NCBI GenBank assembly: GCA_003008705.1
Contig: PDUO01000004.1
Coordinates: 1,364,001-1,428,000, forward strand
Direction: 5' to 3'
Length of the DNA stretch: 64,000 nucleotides
DNA from: Pezicula radicicola
Lineage: Eukaryota; Ascomycota; Leotiomycetes; Helotiales; Dermateaceae
This document shows positions 54,773 through 64,000 of this stretch, one piece after another. The first letter of the stretch is position 1; each line of letters starts with the position of its first letter. The position numbers and the translations under genes were made by a program. The notes under the pieces are model-generated. The model searched no databases, was not told the origin of the DNA, and was given only the letters and a program-made list of their open reading frames with translations.

Positions 54773-56550
54773 ATGTCAGACGCATTTACGGCGCGTACGC
54801 TGAAGCGGAAGAATGTGAAAGGTCTCGCTCTTAATGCCCCAGCGCCTCGTCCAGTAGCACCTTCGGAGAGCGATCAACAGGTGCCCGGCGGCTTAGCAAG
54901 TGAAAACAACAGACAAACAGCACAACTGGAAATTGGTATCGAGTACAGACTTGATCTTAAGCGGGAAGACCTAGAGGTGATCAAAGAACTTGGGTCGGGA
55001 AATGGAGGAACCGTTAGCAAAGTCAGGCATGTTGTGACTGGCACCATCATGGCAAGAAAGGTATGTATCCAATGTCGAGTATCACTGTCTTTACAGACTC
55101 TACTCAGAAAATTACTGACCTCATGCTTCACTAGGTCATTCATGTCGAAGCGAAGAAAGAGATGCGACGCCGAATCGTTCGAGAACTTCAGATCATGTAT
55201 GAGTGTAATTCGGAGTTCATCGTCAATTTCTACGGCGCATTTTTGAGTGAGAGCAACGATGTTATAATGTGTATGGAGTATATGGATGTTGGGTATGCTT
55301 CTCCTCGGAGTCTTTTGTTTCTCAATTAACACCTTTGCAGTGCGCTTGATAGAATTTCACAACAGTTCGGTCCGGTCCGTGTGGATGTTCTTGGAAAAAT
55401 TGCAGAGGCCACACTTGGAGGCCTTACGTATCTGTACACGAAACATCACATTATGCACCGCGATATCAAACCATCGAACATCTTGGTAAACTCAAAAGGA
55501 GATATCAAGCTCTGTGATTTCGGTGTCTCAGGAGAGCTGATCAACTCGGTTGCCGACACGTTCGTTGGGACATCCACATACATGGCTCCGGAACGAATCC
55601 AAGGACAGAAGTACACTGTGAAATCAGATGTATGGAGTTTTGGTCTGTCGATTATGGAGTTGGCTATCGGCAAATTTCCCTTTGATGCTAGTGAGCATTT
55701 GTCAGACGGTGATGTGGCTCCGCAGGGTATTCTGGATCTTTTACAACAAATTGTGTTCGAGCCAGCGCCAAAACTTCCAAAGAGCGAGGCGTTCCCAAGC
55801 ATTCTTGAGGACATGATCCAAAAGTGTCTCAACAAAGACCCAGCAGATCGCCCCACACCGCAGGAACTTTTTGTAGGTTTTTTATTTTCGCAATACTATT
55901 GCTAGCTACTAACAATTATCCAGGAGCAAGAAGCGTTTGTCCAAGCTGCGAAGCGTACGCCCGTGGACTTGAGAGAGTGGGCTGTAGGTCTCATTGAGAG
56001 AGACAATCGCAAATCCCACCTCGCTCCCCAGCTCTCTCCTTCTACGCAGGATCTTTTACGCTCAGGCGACTCACCTACGGTCCGATCCACAAATTCTCCA
56101 GACTATTCTTCCGCACAAACGCCTACCTCAGGCGATATTCCTATTGGCGGTGGTGATATTCGATCCGCAATTACTTCACCCCAACTGGGCGAATCCAGAT
56201 CTCCCATCAAGAATGGTTCAAGCAGTGTTGGGCGTGCAGGTGGAGCAGCATTCCACCCCGGTCTACCCCCCAGGGTCCAAACAACTAACTCCGTGCCACG
56301 AGTCACTACTCTCAATGCACCTGAGCATACAGCTGCTAGCGGTTCTTCAAGTGCCAATGCGGTTTCCTTTGGTACTCTTCCCATGCGACCAGCCCCGCCT
56401 GCTGGGCCTTTGCCTGCTCCCCCCGTTCCACCCAAAAAGGAGAGTAGTGATATCGACAAGAAGGAAAACCGTCGGCAAGCAACATTCGGCAACCCCTTGT
56501 ACAGTTCAGGAGGTTATTCAAATGGTACCAATGGCTCTGGTGCGTACTAG
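54773..56550 (+). CDS. MAP kinase kinase of Ste7/Fus3-Kss1 pathway type
   Basis: Dual-specificity MEK acting between Ste11-type and Fus3/Kss1-type kinases, controlling mating, appressorium or infection development in filamentous ascomycetes. Four exons (54773-55060, 55135-55292, 55341-55872, 55924-56550) give 534 aa. Seen: a docking-like basic N-terminus (ARTLKRKNVKGLALNAP), ELGSGNGGTVSKVRH (P-loop), MARKVIHVEAKKEMRR (Lys and helix C), HRDIKPSNILVN, DFGVSGELINSVADTFVGT with Ser/Thr in S-x-x-x-T spacing for activation, MAPERIQGQKY, and a ~200-residue Ser/Pro-rich tail with a polyproline run (PAPPAGPLPAPPVPP). The long C-tail fits the Mst7/Ste7-type proteins of filamentous fungi. Confidence 0.9.
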
Positions 56551-57836
56551 ACAATTTTGCATTTGGTTAACCGCTTCTCCACCTTTTCCATTTCGAGCAC
56601 GCAAGCAACTCTCAGGCATATAACCGGCGTCCTCATATCAAGATCATGTCCAGCGAAGTCTTTTCATTTTTATGTCCACGTGTTTTTCATGACATTCTTA
56701 TTTGCTACGGACCGAGGCACAAGCGGTTTGAAAGTTTTGGGAAGAAACCAGTCCCCAAAGAAGGGACGGTCTTTCTGGAGGAGAGACACGGAAGGAATTT
56801 CATGATGGGTGTTTATTCTATCGTAAACAATGAGTTTCCTCTCGATTTTCACTGCTCAAAACTCGTCCCATGTAAGTAAATAGACCTTTTCGTAGTGCCA
56901 CACATCTGCATTTTACTCTGGTAACGGCTATCCAACACAATGTTATGACAGTTCTGCCCAGCCCAACCCCCAAAGGCTAGTGGTTCGAGTGGCGCCGAGT
57001 TCTATCTGAAACAGATCAGATCATGCAAAAACAAAATCCAAGCGCCTCGATAAGAGTCCAACCGCTGTGACATGTGCTCGACCTTTCTTATCATTACCAG
57101 CCAACCAGATACAATTTACACGCGCTTTTCACATATCGAATGTCATTGGCGTGGCTGAAGTGAGGCCATTATACGGAGGTATTTGGACCAGAGTACAAGT
57201 ACGTAAAATAGACTCTGCCAGTCATCAAATAGATCTCAGTAACACAAAGCCAAACCCTATAGCTAGTGCTGTACCAAGAAAAGGAGTACAATAAGTGTAG
57301 CCTCATGTAGCCTTGGCCTTGCTCGTTTCCAAAAAAATAATTATTTGAGTACCGTACGAATTGGTTTATAAAAGATCATTTTGACTTGTAACTCACCCAA
57401 CTTGAGTAACTTGCCTCATTTGAGTAACTTAACTTTAATAACTAAACTTACTTGTCCTAATTAAAATGATCTCTATAAACTAACTCGTACGGTAGAATAA
57501 GAGAACAAGGCTGTACAAGGCTGAGCAAGGCTGAAAGTCAGCCTTATGTCAACTTACCCTCTTGTAGAACGACGACGTCGTGTTGTAGTCCATTACACAA
57601 TGCCATAACCAAAGCATCCTTGTAGACATCTCCAGACTCAGTTGAAGACTCTTCTCTCGAGTATTTCAAATCCCGTGTTTAACATCGATTTTCCTTCACC
57701 ACCACAACTTCTATCAGCAGCGGCGCAGCCTCTTAAGACGCCAGAGTTGAACCCACTGCGACTCTCAAACTACTACCACATATCCTGTTCGGAGACCGCA
57801 CTTCATAGGCACTGGGACTTGTTCACACGGCTAGAA
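56551..57836. other. Intergenic region with MITE and small tandem repeat
   Basis: MAPKK 3' flank, then the MITE listed separately, a triple CAAGGCTG repeat (about 57508-57535), and the leader of the 2EXR gene. The frame of that gene is open upstream, but lacks an earlier ATG. Confidence 0.45.
57352..57492. mobile_element. MITE, complete copy with TA duplication
   Basis: 141 bp. Left end CCGTACGAATTGGTTTATAA then AAGATCATTTTGA; right end, reversed, CCGTACGAGTTAGTTTATAG then AGATCATTTTAATTA. TA directly flanks both sides. Interior repeats ACTTGAGTAACTTGCCTCA and TTTGAGTAACTTAAC. Confidence 0.8.
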
Positions 57837-58938
57837 ATGGAAAGCTACTTTAATTATGGGATCAGCGCGGTGGGACGGGACAATATGACTGGTTATTCTA
57901 CGCGACTGAACTCAATTCAGGCTCCTTCAAACATTCTAATCACGTTCAATGGCTTCCCGAAATTGCCTGCCGAGATTCGCGTTCGCATCTGGAATTATGC
58001 CATGGAGGTAAGATCTTCCTTCTCTTACGAACAACTACTATCAGATCCATTGAAGTCATTACGATTGGGCTGGCTCTGTACTCCAGATCTAGAACTTCTT
58101 TGTATACATGGCTGATGCGCAATAACAATAGGATCTACCTTGCATCGTCGAACTTGAGGAATTGCCCGAGCACTTCCGCTTGTATTCTGGGAGCAGTTCA
58201 TATGGTTTCATTGATAGAAGCTGGGGCTACCGCAACATTAACCCTCCATCACTTCTACGCGCCTGCCGGGAATCACGTACTGAAGCGTTGAAGGCCTACA
58301 CAAGCAATGGCTCCGACAATTTGACAGCTGTTGCCGGTCCACAGTGGATACGCTTCAATGTCGATATAGTTCATATCAAGAGCCTGTGGTCTGGTACCAC
58401 GGAAGGAGGGTTTAGTTGCTTCCACGTCTCTCGTCCTCAAGAACTCGTATGCAAGGCAAGACCTGAGTTCTTCGGCTCAATCAAACGCTTGGCTATCAAT
58501 CGAGAAATCTTCAATCACATCTCTACGGCGGCATCTTATGTCTGCGTCATTCGACACTGTTTCCCTAGTTTGGAAGAGTTGATAGTGCTTATTGACGACG
58601 AGGTCAACATCGTCGAGGCATGGGGACCACACGATGGGGTCGATCCAAATGACACTTTCTTGCGATACGAAGACGAGCCAGGCAATTTCCCAGGTATTTT
58701 GCTCACGAGAGACGCTTTTGTTGCTGCCTCTACTGGGCCGTTCTTGCCTGTCTCAGAGAAGAACAGAGGCTACGAGTTTTGGCTATTAAAACGTATGGGG
58801 CAAGTTTTTCGGAATTCAGAGAACTACTTCAGAGGTTACAACCCGCCGAAGGTCACCATTATGGGATGCTTTTTGCCAAAGGGCTTTGAAACTATGGAAT
58901 GCGGTCGATGGCCAAAGGGCTATAAGATGGGATCATAA
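57837..58938 (+). CDS. 2EXR-domain protein
   Basis: Two exons (57837-58007, 58132-58938; 124 nt intron with CTGAT branch point) give 325 aa. The domain starts FNGFPKLPAEIRVRIWNYAM, with the LPxExRxxIW core, and continues after the junction through PPSLLRACRESRTEALKAYT and WIRFNVDIVHI, the typical order of the 2EXR family, very common and of unknown function in Pezizomycotina. A later helical part (FPSLEELIVLIDDEV) follows. The Met in MESYFNYG is the first ATG of the frame; the domain would be complete from it. Confidence 0.8.
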
Positions 58939-59730
58939 GGTCTTGTCGTTACCATTGCCGTTCTGTTCATTTGCTACTATGCATACTGGGCACTGGATAT
59001 AATTTCATCATGCCAAGTGCTTCCTTTCCTTGTCAATTTTCACTTCACGCAAATCTTGGGAGCTGGATTATTCGCTAGCGCAGTAATGTTTTACGGGTGG
59101 GATGAAATGAGCTTTTCCATAGCTATGTCACTGGTGTTCAAGGTGGAAAGACAATCACAATTAGAGATTGGTATAAATCTTAGGGTGCAGTAACTCGCCA
59201 ACTTAATAATGTATAGAAATGGAAACGATCCCTTGCAGTCTGGTATTAAGCCAATAGAGAAAGCAGATGATACCCTAAGAGGTGCCTAACTGAGTACAGT
59301 CAGTAAGATCTCTTGTCATAATTCCTCACACTTTAACTTAAACTTTGACAATGCTTTACAGGCTAGATCATCCTAGATACACTTGTAGTCTAGAGTCCGG
59401 GTTCTACTACGAAGCTTAATTATAAAGCTACCGTACAACATGGTTTATGAGAGTTTATTTTGACTAGGGCAAGTAAGTTACCTAAGTCCATCCCTTATAT
59501 CTGAATCGACAGCTATGCAAAATGATCTCTTTATTCTAATTCATACGGCAGTTTTTTAAGTAACCCGAGCAGAATATACAGCGAATTATGGACTTGATTC
59601 ATGCTAGGTAGTTGAAATATCTACTCTCGCTACCTAAGAATAGCCATTCTGTTTCTTGTACCGAGTCAGATTCTCATTCGCCTTCATGATTTCCTCCTCC
59701 CCGCTCAACTCCAAAACATCTCATCTCATC
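58939..59730. other. Convergent intergenic region with MITE
   Basis: Holds the MITE listed separately; no gene supported. Confidence 0.4.
59431..59548. mobile_element. MITE, degenerate copy
   Basis: 118 bp. Left end CCGTACAACATGGTTTATGA then GAGTTTATTTTGA; right end, reversed, CCGTATGAATTAGAATAAAG then AGATCATTTTGC. TA precedes the left end, CA follows the right. Interior units AGTAAGTTACCTAAGTCC. Confidence 0.7.
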
Positions 59731-60948
59731 TCACTTCCCAACAACCTCACCCTTCCCATCCTTCAAAACCCCCTCAGCTCTCCCCCTTAAATCATCCCCT
59801 TCCTCAGTCTGCGAAATCCTGCCCACAAATCCATTCTCCAAAACCTCAATCAACTCATCCAATCGTCTGATACACAAATCCGTATGCTCATGTTCAGCAA
59901 GATGAGCATTGACCTCATTAACCAACAACACAGTAGCAGCACCAGCCCGATACCCAGCCGTCATATCATCGATACTATCACCAACCATAATCAACTGACT
60001 AGCATCAACCAACCCATCGTTCCCTACAAAACCCCAACTCTTAGCAATATGAAAAATACCCGCCGGATCAGGTTTAGGCGGTCTAAAATCTCGAGTTACA
60101 ATTGGATGGAATGTCGATGCTGGAAGGAATTTCGTGAGGAGATGGTTTACTGGTGTTTCGAAGTTGCGGGTACAGATTCCTTTGGGGATTGATTTTGAGT
60201 CGAGGTAGTCCATTAGGGTTAAGAGACCTGGTTGGGCGATTTGAGTGGACATTGCTGTTCGTTCTATTGTTCTAATCTTTTCCATGGCTGTTTCTTGCTC
60301 CGTGGGTGACAGTGAGTAGATGTAGTCGAGGATGTCTTCTGATTTGGGGATTCCGACTGAGGAACGCATCTCGGCGAACATGTAGGTTTGTGGTTCACTG
60401 TTATTTGTTAGAATTGGAATCTTTGAATACCTTGGAGTATATAGGCTTCGAAGGTTTGGAATGAGCTTTCATGAAAGATGAGGTGGGAAGTTGAGATACT
60501 ATCTATCACGTGTAAAAAGGACTCCCCCCGCGCCTGCCCTCAGACATTGGGAACTGGTCAACTCTCGACGTCCCCAAGCCAATCTTTATCTGTAGTTTGC
60601 AAGAAGACTGGCCTCAAACTTGAGCCAATCGAACATACCAATAGAAAAACAAAATCTTGACATTGTCCATCAAGTCCTTGACTCAACTGTCAAGAAACAA
60701 CAAAATCACAACTCCTGCAAAAAAAGTGATCAAACTAACCATAAAGTTCCATCAACATCAAACACAATTCCCTTCAATTTCGGGGCCCAAGAAGAATTAC
60801 TGCTGTCTCCTAATGGCGCGAACTTTCTAGGTTCTTTCGATAGTGGGGTCGTCATTATGAAGCTTCTCTCTAAGAAGATTTTCTTCTTCTGATGTATTGA
60901 TGATGTTCGTAAAGGAGCGTGGAAGAGATGAAGTTGTCTTTTAAGCAT
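59731..60948 (-). CDS. HAD-superfamily hydrolase (phosphoglycolate-phosphatase-like)
   Basis: Two exons (60948-60740, 60397-59731) give 291 aa. Motif I KGIVFDVDGTL ends exactly at the junction (DVDGTL|CEPQTYMF); motif II Thr in SIPKGICTRNFETP; motif III Lys in RDFRPPKPDPAGIF; motif IV IMVGDSIDDMTAGYRAG. The helical cap lies between motifs I and II. Phosphoglycolate phosphatase or pyrophosphatase-type substrates are typical for such enzymes; specificity is unknown. The intron is 342 nt, unusually long here, but has a GTTAGT donor and a TTCTAAC branch point. The first ATG (MLKRQLHLFHAPLRTSS) gives a possible mitochondrial presequence; an ATG 31 codons later (MTTPLSKEP) would give a cytosolic form. 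Confidence 0.85.
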
Positions 60949-61407
60949 CTAGAAAAGAAGTCTGTCTACCTAGAACGAGGGATGAGGAAGGAGGCATGGA
61001 TGGAGAATGGTGAAGTGGATCGAGGTTCCGTTTACAAGGTGCGCTAGTTGATACACGTGATGATGCTCCTTTCAGCAATTATTTTCTGTTACTGAGATCG
61101 ATCTAGTGATAACGATATTGACAATGGCTACAGTGTTTCTTATATTGTTTTATACCTACCTAAACTCAAAGTCCTTTGAAGTAGCAGTTTCTCACAACTT
61201 CAATCACAAGCGAGTACGTAGCAAAGCAAGTACCATACGAATTGTTTTATAAGAGATCATTTGACTTGGGTAACTCACTCGTCCTGATCAAAATGATCTC
61301 TTATAAACTAATTCGTATGGGAGCTAGCATCTTTTAGGTTACAGTATTCATGGTCAATGCAATATGTATTACTTCTAATCTAATCGAGCTTGCAAAGTCT
61401 AAATAGT
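60949..61407. other. Intergenic region with MITE
   Basis: Upstream of the HAD gene and downstream of the GGT gene; contains the shortest MITE. Nothing else seen. Confidence 0.4.
61233..61320. mobile_element. MITE, shortest and best-paired copy
   Basis: 88 bp with near-perfect inverted ends: CCATACGAATTGTTTTATAA, GAGATCATTTGA on the left, and reversed right end CCATACGAATTAGTTTATAA, GAGATCATTTTGA. TA precedes it, GA follows. Only one interior unit (CTTGGGTAACTCACTCG) separates the arms, so a transcript would fold into a long hairpin. Confidence 0.8.
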
Positions 61408-63405
61408 CTATCCAGGGAAAGCTGCACCATCGCCTCTTGGGTCACTTCCTCCCGAGAAAACGAACTGCTCATCCTCTACGTGACTTCTTATAACCTGGCC
61501 TCTTCCGAACACACCTCTAGCATGTCCAGTCACGATTTCGGTCTGGTGACCCATCGCCCTCAGCTTATCACTCACCTCCTGACTTATGCCCTCCTCCAAG
61601 TAAACAGCCCGGCTATGCTTATCTCCAGGGATTCCCTCGGCACCGATGCAGAATCTAGGAGCATCTAAAGCTGCTTGTGGGTTATGCTTGAAAGCAATCA
61701 TGTTCAAGAGGACTTGTACGTGACCTTGAGGTTGCATGAATCCACCCATAACGCCGTATACGGAGTGTAGACTGTTGTCGTGTGTGTTGGTGATCATTGC
61801 TGGGATGATGGTGTGGTAAGGCCTCTTGCTTGGTGCAATGACATTAGGATGGTCTTTCACCAGACTGAAATTTGCACCACGGTTCTGAAGAACGAACCCG
61901 CAGCCCTTGGGAATAATACTTGAGCCAAAACCATGGAAGTTCGAATTGATAAAAGAGATACCGTTGCCTTCCTTGTCAGTGACTGCAAAATAGACAGTAT
62001 CACTGTGATTGTGCGCCGGACTTCCGTGGTCGTAGACTTTATCAGACGCCTTGGTTGGGTCAAAGAGCTTGGCGCGCTCTCTAAGATATGCTTTAGAGAC
62101 GAGCTCCTGCATGGGTATTTTGCTATGAGCTGGATCAGAAACCCACCAGCTTGCATCAGCGAAAGCAATCCGGAGAGATTCGATAAGAGCATGCAGATAC
62201 TCGGCAGAATTGTGCTCTGATGCTTTAAAAACTGGAATCTTCCCAGTCTCCTCGAGAGCCTCGATTATACCGAGGGCCATAAGTGCTACGATTCCTTGGC
62301 CATTTGGTGGATGTTCCCAGACTTCTACGCCATGGTCACTTTCATTGTCCCCTTGGCCAGATACTCCATCGACATAAAATCCCTTGGTTTTGTCGTATCC
62401 TTGCCCTCTGAAAACATACGAGATAGGATCAACGGGCTCGCTACCGGTTTCCTGATGCTTCAACAAGTCTTCTAGCTCAAGGAATCCACCTCGACTCTTG
62501 AGTACCTCAATGATTGCTTCACCAATTCGGCCAGAGTAAAATCCTTTCTTGCCTTCCTTTGCAAGGGTACGAAAGGTATTTGCAAGATCTGGGTTCTTAA
62601 AGATCTCTCCGGGCTTGGGGCCGCGGCAGCCATCGGGAGCACCTGAATCTTTCTTGAGCATTTCTGCAAAATTTGGAGATGCTTCTTTTAGTCCAGCTTC
62701 TCCTTTACGCCACTACGAGCAATGAGCCTTGAGTTATCAGAAGTTGGTGGTGGACTCACCATGTATGACGAAAGCTCAGAAACAGGGAATCCTTTCTCTC
62801 CAAGTTCAATAGCAGGCGCCAAAATTTGCTCCATAGTCAACTTCCCACTACCAAACCTCTCAATGGTATCCACCCATCCAGCTGCTGCACCAGGTACAGT
62901 AACAGCATGGGCACTTTTCAGGGGAATCTGTCCCTCGTCTCCATCTTTGATGCCTAGATCTTTCCGAATACTCTCAAGTGTGCACTTCACTCCACAGCGT
63001 CCCGAGCCATTCATAGCAGTGACATTCTTCTTCTTGGCATCGTAAAAGAGACAGAACATATCACCACCAATTCCAGTGGACATTGGCTCTGTGATATTCA
63101 AACCCGCGGCTATAAGATGTCAGGTGAGATAAGTGATTCAAGAAAACCCCCTGTTGTTGAACATACCAACTGCAACAGCTGCATCCTGTACTTTGTTAGT
63201 TTACGGCTTTCCCAAAACACGGTGGATAGGAATAGCTTACAGCTGCGTTTCCACCAGCATCCAAGATTTTGAGACCACATCTTGCGGCCAGAGGTTGTGT
63301 ACAAGCAACTATGCCTTCAGTGCTATGCACAACACTCCGTCTGCTCGGGAATGTTGTGAACTGAGGATGCACAGTAGCGAAAACGGAGTTGACATTTAAA
63401 GGCAT
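61408..63405 (-). CDS. Gamma-glutamyltransferase-family enzyme (Ntn hydrolase)
   Basis: Autocleaving N-terminal nucleophile hydrolase related to gamma-glutamyltranspeptidase and bacterial acylases. Five exons (63405-63241, 63185-63167, 63109-62760, 62712-61408, the second only 19 nt) give 612 aa. Wait-free frame: [19 protein letters not shown] is assembled over three exons and is the conserved family start; then [30 protein letters not shown], and the nucleophile Thr in [19 protein letters not shown], followed by [20 protein letters not shown]. There is no signal peptide or membrane anchor (start [19 protein letters not shown]), unlike classical eukaryotic GGT, so a cytosolic GGT-like enzyme is inferred. 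Four coding exons are certain in content; the tiny exon rests on frame and family motif. Confidence 0.88.
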
Positions 63406-63809
63406 CTTGGGAGACTTGGAAGATGCAATTTCAGAAGGAGATGAGGGGTCGCTTGAATACAGTATTATATGTAGCCTGCAACTAATTCTTGTATATACAG
63501 CAGCAGACTGCAGTGGTTGTTGAGGATATATGTAAATATGGAGAGGGGAAACGATGCTTCACCAGAGAGAAGATTTATGTCCAATGCAAACCTAATGGAA
63601 ATTGACTATCGGAGACTGATGAGATGACATGACCTCCCCCATTTGTGATGACTTTGCTTTTGGTGGGATGAAAGTTCCCGTTCCTGCGGCAGGGTTGGGC
63701 TGGGAGTGGCATTAATAATTCCCCACTATAGACACACTCAAGCAAGAGCTGCAGAACAGCGGCCGACCAGATAGATAGATGTATAGATGTATTTCCTCAC
63801 TACACGACT
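63406..63809. promoter_or_regulatory. Divergent promoter region GGT-family gene / mitochondrial gene
   Basis: 404 bp between two starts. Contains short TAGATAGATGTATAGATGTA repeats (about 63769-63790) just before the right-hand gene. No named element recognised. Confidence 0.45.
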
Positions 63810-64000
63810 ATGTTCGGGGCTCCTTGGATTTGTCGAAGATGTCTGAATACATCATTGAGACCTACTAGGAGGCGCCTCATTCGGTATGCAAGTACTGGTA
63901 AGTTTTTGAAACCTCGACATCTTTCTCTTAATGTAAAGCTAACAGATACATATATAGCAAGCAATGGCTCCTCCTTTTCACCCGCGCTGCTCTCACGGGC
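63810..64000 (+). CDS. N-terminus of a mitochondrial protein (possibly peptide chain release factor 1), cut by window end
   Basis: Exon 1 (63810-63897) encodes MFGAPWICRRCLNTSLRPTR followed by RRLIRYASTG, an Arg-rich, acid-free mitochondrial presequence with the WICRRC motif often found at the start of fungal mitochondrial proteins. A 60 nt intron (GTAAGT donor, GCTAAC branch point) leads to exon 2 from 63958 (SSFSPALLSRA). The PALLxRA ending resembles the start of the mature mitochondrial release factor (MRF1); this is a weak suggestion from a few residues. Confidence 0.55.
   Translation, partial: MFGAPWICRRCLNTSLRPTRRRLIRYASTGKFLKPRHLSLNVKLTDTYIASNGSSFSPALLSR

Noticed and set aside
1..64000. 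Secondary-metabolite cluster, CRISPR array, rRNA or viral insertion
   Set aside because: A lone SDR, no synthase or P450 genes, no regularly spaced repeats with unique spacers, no rRNA or viral-like coding sequence.

Overview
The window is nuclear DNA of a filamentous ascomycete (Pezizomycotina, most probably Leotiomycetes/Helotiales; the class is inferred from the general look of the proteins). The basis is genes with several 45-140 nt GT-AG introns carrying CTAAC/CTGAC-type branch points, pyrimidine-rich 5' leaders, and the gene content: CCZ1, FMT1, DRE2, GRX5, OSH3, SPT6, a Ste7-type MAPKK, 2EXR and BTB proteins. Genes are independently transcribed on both strands. I resolved exon boundaries by reading frame and splice sites; none is checked against transcripts.

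Left part (0-11 kb): the 3' part of an EFM6-type methyltransferase, a SHB17-type phosphatase, a secreted double-psi barrel protein behind a 3 kb gene-free upstream region, then CCZ1 and mitochondrial methionyl-tRNA formyltransferase sharing a divergent promoter. 12-30 kb is an accessory stretch: a decayed NCS1 transporter with two look-alike introns, two related RING proteins (the second frameshifted), a small 2EXR-like protein, an intact SDR, the Stf2/HABP4-like gene whose start codon is made by splicing, DRE2, a Mid2-like surface sensor, a coiled-coil gene with an in-frame amber stop, and a decayed C2H2 gene. 30-45 kb: divergent GRX5 and phosphopantothenoylcysteine decarboxylase, a cysteine-rich (metallothionein-like) mini-gene in four exons, BCAT with a Gcn4/Cpc1-type site, and several lineage-type proteins, one with an internal duplication under strong protein-level constraint. 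45-64 kb: OSH3, SPT6, STE7-type MAPKK, 2EXR protein, HAD hydrolase, gamma-glutamyltransferase family enzyme, and the first codons of a mitochondrial protein.

The most striking non-genic signal is a dispersed repeat family. Six copies (32-61 kb) are short elements starting CCGTACGAATTGG with inverted ends and TA at the borders (a Tc1/mariner-like MITE, 88-155 bp). Their interior is built of degenerate direct repeats of the GAGTTACTCAAGTCAAGT type. At least eight further blocks consist of the interior repeat only, and one seems to overlap the start codon of a 466-aa protein. No tRNA, rRNA, CRISPR or autonomous transposase gene was found.
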